Assembly (NCBI RefSeq): GCF_018812025.1
Contig: NC_063045.1
Span: 50,201,629-50,265,628, forward strand
Origin: Megalobrama amblycephala
Taxonomy: Eukaryota; Chordata; Actinopteri; Cypriniformes; Xenocyprididae
DNA length: 64,000 nt
Reading direction: 5' to 3'
Position 1 is the stretch's first letter, and every line of letters starts with the position of its first letter. A program made the translations under genes and the position numbers. The notes below the pieces were generated by a model, which saw nothing but the letters and a program-made list of their open reading frames with translations, did no database searches and was not told where the DNA came from. This document shows positions 37,723-50,520 of the stretch, one piece after another.

Positions 37723-39386
37723 TCCTGAGGAATCAAACTGCATGTTAATCTCATTAGAATTGATACAGATTTGTAAACATTTGTACACCTCTAAAGTTGT
37801 TCATGCATAAAAAGGATTTACATTTTAGATGCTGTTAGTGTTTCCAAAGGTGTGATATGTATGTGTACAGACTCAGAATGAAATCAAGAATGCCTAGCCT
37901 TCGTAAGTGTAACTGACAGGTCTTTATTACCTTTATTGTACTAAACTATCATAGTCCTCACACAAAACGGGGACCTTCAGACTGTGTACAACAGGAAGAT
38001 TGCTCACAGCAGGCAGTTCAAAATTAATTTTTGAAGGCTGTGGAATTGTTGCAAACTTTTGTACCTTGATGGCTGTCGGCTGCTCTTTAAAGGAGATGAA
38101 TGAAGTTCTTTGAGAGAGAGTTTACTTTGCTGAGAGCACTGCACGCTAAAACGCTCTCAAACTATTTTAAACTCTACCAACTTGTTTGTTTGTCTCAACA
38201 TCATACACGGAGAGCATGCTTAAGAAACCTGTTTGAAAGCAGTTGTTATTTCTGAAATTCTGTCTGGTGCTGGAATTTACACCAGTGGATCATATATTGT
38301 GGTGCAGGGAGCTTTAAAATGCTCACTTTTCTGCACTTATGGCAACCCTACTGGGTACATAATCGATTCTGTGGCAGGATATGCAAAAAATGTGGTTCCC
38401 TGTGGTTTTATGGGAACTAACTCCTGCAGTGTGACAGCAGTACAGTGATGGTTATATTGTTGCACCATTGTGCAGGATTGCCCCAGTTCTTCCACTGACA
38501 CCTCACATAAAGTAGTATGATTACACAACCCTGAGGAGTTTTGAAGAGGACTGTTTGTAAGGAGCTTAATGAGGTAATAACTGTGATCTACTGAATGTAC
38601 AGAGGCAGCAAAAGAGCGTGAGGCTGCTCTGATGGAGGTCCGCTATGTATCCAGTGATAGGAGACTCTGAGCACTCCGATTTGTGCTATGAAGTGTGTGA
38701 TGTATGTTAATGAGTGTGTCTGTGCCTCAGCCTCCAGCCGCTTTAGAGTACCCTTGGATCCAAGGTAGGGATTTGCATGTCCTGCGTCTTGAGATGGAAG
38801 TCATGCAAAACACTTTTGTTTTCTGTCATGGTGGGGAATTTACATTTATCTTTATTTTAAATTCTTAAACCTTTCTGCAGTGTCATTTTTGAATTTTCAC
38901 AAAGACTTTGACACTTAAAATTCTTGGTTAAAAACAAACCCAATTTGTGTCATTTTTGGCAACCCAGCACTGGAGCAAAAAGGGATGAACCCAGTGCTGA
39001 GTTGTTTTGACCCTGCTGGGTTGTGTTATTTAACTCAACCATTGTTTATAAATGACTATAGCTTTGGGTTAAAATGAAAAATCACATGCAGAATGACTAC
39101 AGTAGCAAAACAGACAACAAACAGTAATAATCTAAAATGGGTACCACTTTACAAGAAGGTTCATTAGTTAACATGAACTAATAATGAACTGCACTTCTAC
39201 CACATATATTAATCTTTGTTAATGTTAATTTCAACATTAACTAATACATTATTAAAATCAAGAGTTGTATTTGCTAACATTTGCTCACTGTTATCTCATT
39301 ATGCTTAGTGTTAAATCATGTGAACAAATTGAATCGAATTGTGAAAAATATTTATAAAATTTTTAATTTCTACTTATTTACTTTCA

Positions 39387-39510
39387 TTTTCCAAATGAGG
39401 GCAGTCCTGAATATCCCCAAAGGGAGGTTTTGTCAGATTTAGCACACTTTTGGATACATTTTGGTCCTCAAACTATACTATAAGTACATACTCACAAAGT
39501 TAACTGTCTG
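39387..39510. repeat. Direct repeat, copy A
   Basis: Matches 40238-40370 in the same orientation, including ccccaaagggaggtttt and acattttggtcctcaaac. Confidence 0.8.
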
Positions 39511-39705
39511 TTTAATTTATTAGAAACAAATTCATAAAACTCAAAACAATGAAAATTTAGATTACTTAAAATGTGTCAGTTGTGTGAACTCAAAAGAAAA
39601 AGTTCTAAATACTCATAAAAGTTAATTTGATTGAACTAATTTATTTAATTAATAATTAAGTTTACCCTACTCAAATCAATTAACTATGTTGAGCATTCTA
39701 ATTGT

Positions 39706-40235
39706 TTGAGCCATGTTTGAAGCTATGTTGTGCACTTGTGTGATCGTACATCAGAATTGCAGACATATTCAACTCTATCTAAAGCTAAAGAGAGACTAGA
39801 TTGAGTGGCCTTGTGGGCCAGAAAAAAAATCAATAAGTTTTTCCTACGCAGATGAACCCTAGATCCCACACTGTCCAGCAGAGGAGAGGAGGGTGAACAA
39901 AAAAAAGATGTACGCTTGTTGCTTGCCAAACAGGTTTAGCTCTTTATGCTAATGAACAATATAACTTGCCAGAAGATTCTTTTTTTTTTTTTTGCAATGA
40001 TTATTATAATTGATAGTTGTAGTTAATTATTGTATACACAACTGACCACAAACTTTTGAACGGTAAATACTTTTATTCAGCAATGACACATTAAATTGAT
40101 TAAAAGTAATCGTTGCATATTTTGAACTTTCTATTCTTCAAAGAATTCTATAAAAATTGTATCATGATTTCCACAAAAATATCTTGAGCACCAAATCAGC
40201 ATATTAGAATGATTTCTGAAGGATCATGTGACATT
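39706..40235. repeat. Locally duplicated block, copy 1 (with insertion)
   Basis: Starts ttgagccatgtttgaagct and shares order and sequence with 42032-42400, but holds the 153-bp inverted insertion 39755-39907. Its right part is 'caaaagtttgg'-family sequence. Confidence 0.78.
39755..39907. repeat. Inverted copy of 35877-36030
   Basis: About 97% identical to the reverse complement of 35877-36030 by eye, and absent at the matching point of the duplicate block at 42032. Confidence 0.85.
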
Positions 40236-40237
40236 TT

Positions 40238-40370
40238 CATTTTCCAAATGAGGGGAGTCCCAAATATCCCCAAAGGGAGGTTTTCTCAGATTTAGCACTC
40301 TTTTGGGTACATTTTGGTCCTCAAACTATACCATAAGTACATACAAGTACATACGCACAAAGTCAACTGT
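40238..40370. repeat. Direct repeat, copy B
   Basis: Second copy of 39387-39510, with a small internal repeat of acataagtacat type. Confidence 0.8.
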
Positions 40371-42031
40371 CACTGTGGCTGCATGTCCAATCTGGCAGAT
40401 GTCTGTCAGGATTAGGGCAAACGCTGCCAGAATCCTGACCGTCTGGAGCGATCCTGTAAACAGAGCCAACAAGCATGAAGTTGTGGTTGTAATATTTGAT
40501 GTTGTGTATGTGTGAGTCAGTCAGAACGCTGACACACACACACACACACACACATTAATGACAAAATAAATTATGCATAATGTGCTCAAACATGAGAAAA
40601 AAGAGAGAATGGATACGATGAGATAAAACAGATTTGTTCCATGCACAGTCAAGTTATATAATACACTGTTACCTTAGCACAATCCCCTCAAGAGGTGTTC
40701 AGTGCAGCTATATCAGGTGAGATGAGGTGACATTAGAAAAGCTTGACAGGCGTTGTCTGATCTCCTGTAACAGTCAGGACACATACTTACACCAGTCAAT
40801 CTAATGCACTCTAATGTGTCACTGTCAACAGAAGGTGCATTGTATTTTATTTCATTTTATTCATTTATTTATGGCCCCATTTAACCTATGCGTGTACACA
40901 TATACATATCATATAGCTCTGTGATGAATTTAAGATTTAGTTCAGTGTTGTGAAATGTTTCATTCAAGTCAAGCTGTTCAGTTAAACAATTGAGGTTTTT
41001 AAGTATAGGGACATAGAAAGGGAAATAGATTAGCATTGATGTTTGTGAGATATAAAGATCATCACGCTAAAGTTTCAGCTATTCTTGAAAAGCAGCTCCG
41101 CAACTTTCATTTCAGCCATAACTTAGCTGTCAGGTTGCTTTCACTCCCTGGTTGTCCCAAGAGAGGAGGTGGCTCTTAGGGATGTGCTGACAGAGAATAA
41201 GACATGCTGTAGTATGTCAGAGGGATCAGTTTTGACAGGCTGTGAATAGAAACATTTAGCGCAGTAATTTGCAAAGGCCTCTTAGGAAGCTGTCTGCCTG
41301 CTTACAGTTACACAGGGGTCGGGCATTTGTCCTTAAAAAAATGCACTGCACCAACGCATGTGACGTATGAAATGGCATTTTACAGCAGTAATTTTACCTG
41401 CCACTCACACCTGAATTGGGATCTTTTGGTGCCTGGGTGATTGGCCTTCAGATAGCACTAAACTTTTTAATATCACTTGACTTGACGGGGTGGTGTAATT
41501 TTCAGTCATTATCTTTTAATTTGGTCAGGTCTAACTAAAACTTTTTCCGAGTTTAATTTTCTTTTAATTAGACCACTATCGAGAACTGTCAAACTTTCAA
41601 AAATCAAAAATATATTATATAAAGGGAACACAAGACTATATAATTATCAAAAAAATACAGAAGAACAAACAAGTCTCAGTTGGCTTTCATGTAGTGCTAA
41701 TACAAAGCGTTTTGTGTTTTTATATTGAGTCTGTGTTGGATATAATTGGATCTCTTGGTATTCACCCCCAACTCTTTTCTCTAAAGCCACTAGAGATGCC
41801 TAGAAAAATTTGTTTAGTTTGCAATTTTGTACTGTTATTGGCATCTTGTTGATAGCATTAATATGGGTTAGCTCTGTGAAACCTATATCTCTTTTTTGTG
41901 TCTACTGTCTCATTGTATATTATTATTGTTGATGAGTTTTCAAATTCCAGGCAACTATGATGTTATTGTAGTAAATGATTGAATTGAATTGAATTATGGA
42001 TGAAATGCAAGTTATAAAAATGTTCAAGCTC

Positions 42032-42541
42032 TTGAGCCATGTTTGAAGCTGTGTTGTGATCGCACATCAGTTATTGTGTTGCTTGGCAAACAGGTTTAGC
42101 TGTTTATGCTAATAAACGATAGAACTTGCCAGAAGAGTCTTTTTTTATATTGTTCATTATTATAATCGATAGTTGTAATTAATTATTGTATACACTACTG
42201 TTCAAATGTTTGTGGTCAGTTAATGCTTTTATTCAACAAGGACACATTAAATTGATTAAAAGTAACAGTGAAAGACTTTTGAACTTTGTATTCATCAAAG
42301 AATCCTAAAAAAAAAAGTATCATGATTTCCACAAAAATATCTTGAGCAGCAAAACAGCATATTAGAATGATTTCTGAAGGATCATGTGACGCTGAAGACT
42401 GGAGAAATGGCTGCTGAAAACTCAGCTTTGCAGGAGTAAATCACAGGAGTAAATTATATTTTAAAATATATTAAAGCAGAAAACAGACAGTACAGCCTTG
42501 GTGAGCATAAGAGACTTACTGACCCCAAACTTTTGAGCAGT
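42032..42541. repeat. Locally duplicated block, copy 2, continuing into a MITE
   Basis: Left part pairs with 39706 on. 42191-42541 is a 'caaaagtttgg'-family element from tacactactgttcaaatg to ccccaaacttttgagcag. Confidence 0.75.
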
Positions 42542-42645
42542 CTTTTATCACATGGCTGGTGTTGCCATTTTTGAACAGCAATAAGCCATGACAGGAAATG
42601 TATTAGTGATTTTACCATTGGTAAGGGAATGTTGGGTTGCTCACT

Positions 42646-43117
42646 TTAAAGGTGCTAAAGAGGATCTTTTCGTCGACTGAGAAACCAAAGACTGTTAGTG
42701 AGTTTTTGAAATGAGCGCATGCGTCGAGGGAACGCCTCCCAAAACTCGTGCACGAGTATTGGAACACGAGTGTTTACCACCGGCATTCGCTGTGTCGTGT
42801 TAGTGGATTCATGTCGGACTTTTTACTCCTGTCTCCTGACAAAAACATCGCATGCGGCACCTGTAGAGTGTGGAAAGTTACTGGAGCGCACTGCCGCGCA
42901 CGTCTCGCACAAGGAACGCCATGGCAGTGATTGACAAGCCAGAGGGCCAATCGTTTACGCGATCATTGGCTGATGTTTTTAAGGCCCTACCTCGTGCACA
43001 GATGATGTATATTAATATTATTCCTTTCAGTGCACCTAATAAATAGTCTTTTATCAGTTAGTAAAGACAGTTTCAAGTAATATTGCAAAAATGTATAAAA
43101 CAAGACATCCTCTTTAA
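42646..43117. mobile_element. TTAA element, 472 bp
   Basis: Ends TTAAAGGTGCTAAAGAGGAT and CATCCTCTTTAA. GC-rich, CpG-containing interior (42720-42960) unlike the flanks. The short frames at 42719-42934 lie entirely inside it. Confidence 0.75.
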
Positions 43118-44190
43118 CATCCTCCTTCTTATTGCTGTTGTCATGGTCCAAAATAAACTTTTAGCCACATCTGTCAGTGGTGAGTTGAGAAAAATTACCA
43201 GCTGCCATGATGTGTTGCGCGTTTTTTTGTTTCTATGACGATTGAATTACCTTTTTTCCTGCATATTGGTGACAAAAAATGCATGCAGCTGGAATTAGGT
43301 GCAGAGGCTCTGTTCTTTCATTTGCTATGTTGTATACTCAGACATTCATACAACAAATATTCTGGGGGCCAGTAAAGTTTTGTGAAATTGATCAAAAATG
43401 CTGGTGCTGGCTTTTTTTTTTTTTTTAAATGTTGCCGGGGAAAGAGATACAATTTGTTTTATACCATGTATTACATTGCAGCTCCTTATAAAGTTACCAT
43501 TCCTTTGGCAAGTATTTATATGCCAAAAACAGTTCTTACACTCATTTGGCACTTGATGAGTACCATTACAAGAACACAAAATCTGTGTTTACCACACAGT
43601 ATCATTAAATAAGCATGATAATATGATGCTAAAATTAGACCTACGCAACTCCATGTGCAATTTTTGCCAGTGTGGACAATTATGCAGCTAACCTATTTTC
43701 AGCCCCTCTCAAGAAGACTAACAGAGTAAAGCAGAACAGGATAAACTCAATTCTAGATAGACTCAGCTGAGTAGTTAAGCTTTGACTTCTCTCTTCTTTT
43801 CCACTGTCAGCATTTTGAAGATGAGCGCATCTGTCAAGGGTTTAACATTCTTTGTATTTCAGACTTGACTTAAGCCAGAGGATTAATGTTGTCACCTCAC
43901 AGGCTGTTTAAGAGGAAGAAGAAAGCATTCTGGGTTTAACATGCAACATGCTTATGAAAAGAACTTCATCTTGTGAATAATCAGCACCCTCACAGCTAAC
44001 CGCAGTGGCTCTGTTGACTAGACAGACAGCATGCTTATGAAATATACAGCCAGGCAGTCATTATCACAAAATAAACCCAGTAGGGTGATCAGAATACTGA
44101 TTTGAAGTAAATTAAATACACGGACCATCTCTTGCTTTAATTGGGTATTCTTGAGTCTCTAACCATCTATCAAAAGTTTTATGCTCATCA

Positions 44191-44340
44191 TATACACTAC
44201 TGTTGAAATGTTTGGGGTCTGTATAATAATAAAATAAAAAATAAAAAACCTTTTATTAACCATGGACACATTAAATTGATCAACAATGACAGTAAAGACA
44301 CTCACAATGTTACAAAAGACTTCTGCTCTGAATAAATGCT
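44191..44340. mobile_element. 'caaaagtttgg'-family fragment
   Basis: tacactactgttgaaatg left end and gacacattaaattgatcaac core. Right end lost. Confidence 0.6.
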
Positions 44341-44816
44341 GGGGCCGCTTAGGAGGGTTTATGTGTGTGTTCAGTATATGCACAGGACGAGGTCTTTCTA
44401 TCACTCTATCTCTCTGTCCTATGTGTCAAATTCACGTGTGGGATCGGCTCTCAGTATGTAGAGACATAAGGCATGACCTAACAATGGATGAATATGCTCT
44501 TCTCTTCCCCTGGGCTCACACTAAAACTTCTGTAGATTCTACATATCTAAAGGATTTGTGAGCTGACACTGATTGATTAATTCATTTGCTGCACATTTGG
44601 TTGCCAGAGCACTGCTATGCTGTTGCTTAGGCTTTCTGAGTAGTTGCCAACATGCTTCAGGTGGCTGTTAGGTGGTTACTTTCTGGCCCAAGGACAAAGA
44701 CTCCACCCCTCTCTATGTATCTACTCCAAGTCTCTGTGATATTCTAGTCTGTTGATATGGTTCAGAAGCTTGAGTGTGCAAGTCTTTGAGGTATTTTTTT
44801 TTTTTTTTTTTGTTTT

Positions 44817-45985
44817 TAGGGCTGCAACTAACAAATATTTTGATAATAGATTAGTTGGTTGATTTTTTTTTTTTTTTTTTTGATTAATCGAATAAAAATC
44901 CTAATTTTATTTATTTTTATTTTATTGACAAAAATACACACTTTTGCACATCCTGCCCAAAGTACTTCAAACAAATGTGCCAATTGAATGAAAACATACA
45001 GTGCTTAATTTATTAGACTACCTGTTATAATAGAGAGAACACAAATATTTTGGGATTCTATCAAAAACTTGTTTAAAGCTAAAAATGGTATTGCCATTTA
45101 TTTGGAAAATAACAAACTGAAACAACTAAATAGTTTCTAAATAATATTCACACAGATGTCTAATAACTTTAAGCACTGTATATAGTGAATATCGTTTAAA
45201 TCTCTACTCAAAAAATGAAGATTGTAATAAAAATAATAAAGAAAAACGCAAACTCAGTGTTAACCAACAGGCAAGATAAATGTTCTGCAGGAACACACAT
45301 TCACTCTGGACACATTCACCTCTTACTGTCATTTCTTTACCTGTAAATGGGCTATAAGAAACGTTTTACATTTATATTCAATTACATGTTGTTATCCCTT
45401 TACAGTTACTACTCTCATAACATACGTGAATGACATGTTGACTTTTAAATCTAAATTTAACTTTAAACAACAGATATTTCAGGAAAATTAATATTTTTGC
45501 GCTGAATATTAATTGTCTCCCTCTCTACCGCGTTCCATCTGTCTGACGCGGGTGCGCGCGGCGTTCTTTCAGTAAAGTTTGAAGTTTGCAAACTGTCAGG
45601 ATGAGCCTTTATGCCAAATTGAAATGATCATGTGAATTTGTAACATTTACAGATAAGGATATAGCCCTAGAATGAACGCTTTGCGCTGAGGACGCACATG
45701 CATATGTCAGAGCGCCTGACAGGGCAAGCCGTTACACTAATGCATTTGCTTGAAGCTTAAAATAAAGGATTCTCATGTTTTGATCACATACCTTTCCTGC
45801 AACAGCTCACTCTGTTTCCTCCACTATTTTTTGATGCATTTTGTCCATAGAAATGCATTATTCAGTGCTGTAATTTGACACTGATGTCTTCCATGCACGG
45901 TGGGCAGACCCGACTAATCGATAATGAGAATCATCGACAACGATTCTCATTATCAATTATTATCGATTGTATCGAATAGTTGTTT
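44817..45985. mobile_element. hAT-type element, right end degraded
   Basis: Left end TAGGGCTGCAACTAACAAAT with tgattaatcgaataaa. Near 45910-45970 is the inverted counterpart (gactaatcgataatgag). Exact right terminus not clear. Confidence 0.55.
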
Positions 45986-46323
45986 GTTTTATTGTCTACC
46001 AGTAGGATACGTAACTCAATAATCTGCATGATTTGAAGCATCAGTCATGGCTATAGGATAAATGAAAGATGAGTTATGCATTGAAGTTTATACTTAAGGT
46101 TGAATTTTATCCAGTGTAGAAAACATCTTCACACAGCTGATGCCAGTTTGTCCCTGATGCAAGGGGATTTAAAGCCTTAAGAAGATTATTTAGGCAGTTT
46201 ATCAGTATATGTGTGCCTATAGAGTTACTTATAATGCAGAATTGTAAATCACTGGGGCTGTGTCCTAGCTGTTCTAGCATACTTAGAATGCAAAAATGTT
46301 TTTCTTAACCCTTTAAAATCCTG

Positions 46324-46327
<4 letters not shown>

Positions 46328-46380
<53 letters not shown>

Positions 46381-46400
46381 CACTCACACACACACACATA
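46328..46400. repeat. (TA)n(CA)n compound microsatellite
   Basis: About 48 bp of TA followed by CA. The sequence after it (ctgattggctgagagc) looks like transposon-derived DNA I cannot delimit. Confidence 0.9.
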
Positions 46401-47208
46401 TTCTCGAATCTGATTGGCTGAGAGCCGTGTGATATTCTAGTGATAACAGCACTCCTCCCTTTTCACCATTTGTATCACTCTGCTTGAAGTGACTGTCATT
46501 GTGGCCAAGCAAATCCACAGAATTTTTTTACAAATACTACACTTGTTGTAACGCAAAGTTTTTAGAAAGTTTATACATGAAATATGTGACTGATATTTAA
46601 TCATAGTGTAGTTTTTGGAGATGTGAGCACTAGGCCGTCAGCGGCCGTTCAGTGCTCGTGTACCCGCCGAGAACAGCTTTTATCTTTTGGGTACACAAAA
46701 TGGGCAATCTTTGGTCTTATTAATCCATTACTTGTTCCTGAGCAAATCTAATTGGGCTATGTTAAATTTAATAATTTAATATTAATATTAACTTAATCCT
46801 GTAGAGCACTACTTTTGTACGTTTTACTGAATTGTACAATTGTTTATTTTAGATTGTCATTTATAATGGCTATTGTTGTTCATTTAAATATTGTTGTTCA
46901 ATAAATATTATTTTATATGATATGTTGTATTTGGTATTGAGAAAGGGTCCATTAGTGCGTAATATGGATTGAGTGAAAGTTACATTAATACGCCATTAGA
47001 TGGCGTCAAAAAAGTCAGTCGCAAGAGTGTAATCAAAGGATGTTGTTTTAGCGCTGTTATAGAAAATTCCTTTAACTGTAAAAAGGACAAATACAAAGAT
47101 CACTTTCCTCAGTGGACATTCAAACAGGTTTTTAAAATGGATATAATATTATGGACATCGACCTGAAGAATGAATGTTGTATCAGACACAGGTAATGCTT
47201 GCTCAGGC

Positions 47209-47247
<39 letters not shown>

Positions 47248-48314
47248 AATACTATACAAAATACAATGAGATTCAATGGAGGGACTCAACATTCTTTTGT
47301 TACTAGTTCTAAAGTGACGTTTTAGAATTAGTAACGGAACCTTGGTCAAACTGTCAACTTGAGATTTGAATCCGTGGTGGAAGGAAGTAGTTCTGCACAA
47401 AAGAGGGTTTTAAAGACACTTACTCAGTGCACATGAGAAAGTAACATCAATAAAATTATACACTTCAGCATTTTCAGACTAATGATAGTTGGCTGGAGGT
47501 GTAATTCTGCAATTCTGCTTGGTACCACTAGTGGTGTAAAAAGGACACCCTTCACCTTTAATGTGACCTTAATTGTTTTAACATGTGTATCTGTGTTAAA
47601 GGAGGAGAATGAGTGAGCATGTGTATATGTGCATGAGCAAGAGTGTATGACTCATTGCTTCAGCAGGAGCTGCCTCTGGGAGGAGATATATTTGTGCTTG
47701 TTAAAGTGTTTTGGCTTCAGTGCAGCTTTCCCTGCTTGTCTCTCTCGTCCTGTCCATGGTTTTAGCTTATACATCCCTTTTTTGTCCAGTGCGTCTTTCT
47801 GCATCTATTTCTGTCCAAGGCTGAACGTCAGGTCACAGCAAGTGAAGTGAAGTTTTCTTAGTTGAAAAGTCTCTATACCCCCTCTGAAACTGGCCTCGGA
47901 CAGAGTATCTGGTGTTCTCTCTCACATAAAAGCTATTTTGGTAGCTAAAGCTGCAGTTCCCAGTGGCTAATTTGTGAATTCAGTCGCCTCTGCTATTTCT
48001 CTCACCTCCTCTCTTTCTCCACCCCCTCAGTCTTCAGCCTCAGCATTCCCTCTCTCATCACCCCCTCAATCTCTCCCTTTTTCTTTCCTTCTCTCCCTCG
48101 TTTTCTCGTGAGCTCATCTATACTGTAAAGCTGCTAACCACAGAACAACTAGTTTCCCTGGTAACAGGGAGGCTGGCACCAAAAATATATTCTCCAAGGC
48201 ATCTCCGATGCCTCCCACTGCATGCTGGCACTCGCCCGCGCCTCACAACACCACCCAGCTCTGAACTGGCACTCTGATTTACATACATATGCATATATAC
48301 ATACAAGCATATTA

Positions 48315-48383
48315 TAGGGCTGTCGTGGTAAAGTAATTTCCCTTGCGGTGATTTTGAGTGGCTCAATATTGCGATATTATCAT

Positions 48384-48460
<77 letters not shown>

Positions 48461-50378
48461 TGCTATATAAACAACTGTTACTATGTGGTTAGCAGTCACA
48501 AAAATGGAGATTCAAAAACAAAACAGGCTTTATTAATAATCCAAAAACTCTGAATGAACACGCAGGAAAATGACGCAAACCACACAATGCATAAACGAGA
48601 ACTTACAGAGAATAACTGAAACACAGGGCTATATAAACAGAGGTAGAACAAAGGAAAGTAAACTAGACATATGTGAAACTAATATGTAACTATAGAAACA
48701 AACAAGGAAATAATAACCAATTAAAACCAAAACTAAACAGAGCGGGGAAACAGGAACTAAAGGAAACAGAACAGAATGTAAAAATAAGGGTCCACATATC
48801 AGAACTTAAACCTGATAATAAGCTTGTTGGGCTATTGATTGTATAACAGTTAGTTCCGATCCTCAAATCTGACTGGACCAGAGGCTTTCTGAGACCTCAC
48901 TGCTTGTCTCTGCACATGCTAGACAGGCTGTTAGTCAGTGCAGGTTACATTGTTATGTCACTAGGCGGCGGCAAGGGACTGTCTTTGAGTCCTTAAACCG
49001 TTCATTCAACTAATACGTTCAAAAATGCTGATTCATTCATTAATGAAACAAGGTGTTGAAGCTATTTTAACTTCAAGCTCCACTTTATAAGGCTTAAAGG
49101 GTTAGTTCACCCAAAAATGAAAATTCTGTCATTTATTACTTACCCTCATGCCGTTCCACACCCGTAAGACCTTCGTTAATCTTCGGAACACAAATGAAGA
49201 TATTTTAGTTGAAATCCGATGGCTCAGTGAGGCCTCCATAGGGAGCAATGACATGTCCTCTCTCAAGATCCATAAAGGTACTAAAAACATATTTAAATCG
49301 GTTCATGTGAGTACAGAGGTTCAATATTAATATTATAAGGTGACGAGAATATTTTTGGTGCACCAAAAAAACAAAATAACGACTTATTTAGTGATGGCCG
49401 ATTTCAAAACACTGCTTTAGGAAGCATCGGAGCATAAATGAATCAGTGTATCGAATCATGATTCAGATCGCGTGTCAAACTGCCAACGGCTGAAATCACG
49501 TGACTTTGGCGGTCCGAACAGCAGATTCGATACACTGATTCATTTGTGCTCCGATGCTTCCTAAAGCAGTGTTTTGATATCAGCCATCACTAAATAAGTC
49601 GTTATATAGTTTTTTTGGCGCACCAAAAATATTCTCGTCGCTTTATAATATTAATATTGAACCACTGTACTCAAATAAACTGATTTAAATATGTTTTTAG
49701 TACTTTTATGGATCTTGAGAGAGGAAGTGTCATTGCTCCCTATGAAGGCCTCATGGAGCCATCGGATTTCAACTAAAATATCTTCATTTGTGTTCTGAAG
49801 ATTAACGAAGGTCTTACGGGTGTGGAACGGCATGAGGGTAAGTAATAAATGACAGAATTTTCATTTTTGGGTGAACTAACCCTTTAACTGACCAGCAATG
49901 CTTTGCCGGAGTAATGCTGAAGCTGATGCTTCACTTCATAGAGACCATTGGCATTGATTCAATGCATTGACCAGCGCTGACTCCATTCATGGGAAATACC
50001 CTTAAACTTTGACCAGATGCTACGACAAAGATTTCGCTTTACTCTCGCTTTTTTTTTTTTCACGGATATATGACTTGACCTGAAGAAGGACAGACGCAGG
50101 TAATTGCAAGCACTCAGTCGATCTCTCTCTCACTTGCTGTGTGTTTAAGCTTATTTAGTGCATATCTAGGGAGCCTCTGTACAAATCACAATTGAATACA
50201 GAGTCTTAATTATGTAAAAATAAAAAGAGTCAGTTGACAGAATTTTTTTTTACTCTTGATATCATTAACTTATTATTCAGTATGCATGCATGAAGTGTAA
50301 AACAAGAAGGACATAGCAATATTACAATATATTATTTTATTACAATATTACAATATTGCGGTTATCGCGACAACCCTA
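48315..50378. mobile_element. hAT-type element hosting a foldback
   Basis: Left end TAGGGCTGTCGTGGTAA, right end GTTATCGCGACAACCCTA, both with gcgatatt / aatattgcg sub-terminal motifs. A clean target duplication is not evident. Contains a TA/T tract (48389-48461) and the foldback at 49094. Confidence 0.65.
49094..49887. mobile_element. Complete TTAA foldback with ~370-bp arms
   Basis: TTAAAGGGTTAGTTCACCC and GGGTGAACTAACCCTTTAA at the ends. The two arms are near-perfect inverse copies with a loop near 49455-49525. The arms encode mirror 60-codon frames (49148-49330 plus strand, 49651-49833 minus strand), which is a symmetry effect and not a gene. Confidence 0.93.
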
Positions 50379-50407
50379 CGCTTATACACAAACACACACA
50401 CACATAT

Positions 50408-50520
50408 TAGGGCTGTAAGTTTAACTCATTAATTACATTAATTAATTACGGAAAAAAATAATGTGTTAAAATTTTTAACGCATTTAACGCACTTTCCCCA
50501 CCCCTAGACCTACGTAGGTC
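50408..50520. mobile_element. hAT-type fragment (TAGGGCTGTAAGTTTAAC end)
   Basis: Left terminus with attaattacattaattaatt and aacgcatttaacgcac family motifs. Right end not found. Confidence 0.5.

Noticed and set aside
42719..42934. CpG-rich 71-codon frame that looks gene-like by composition
   Set aside because: Entirely inside the TTAA element 42646-43117, in two competing frames, with no start or splice context.
49148..49833. Two near-identical 60-residue frames on opposite strands
   Set aside because: They are mirror images produced by the foldback transposon arms, not a duplicated gene.
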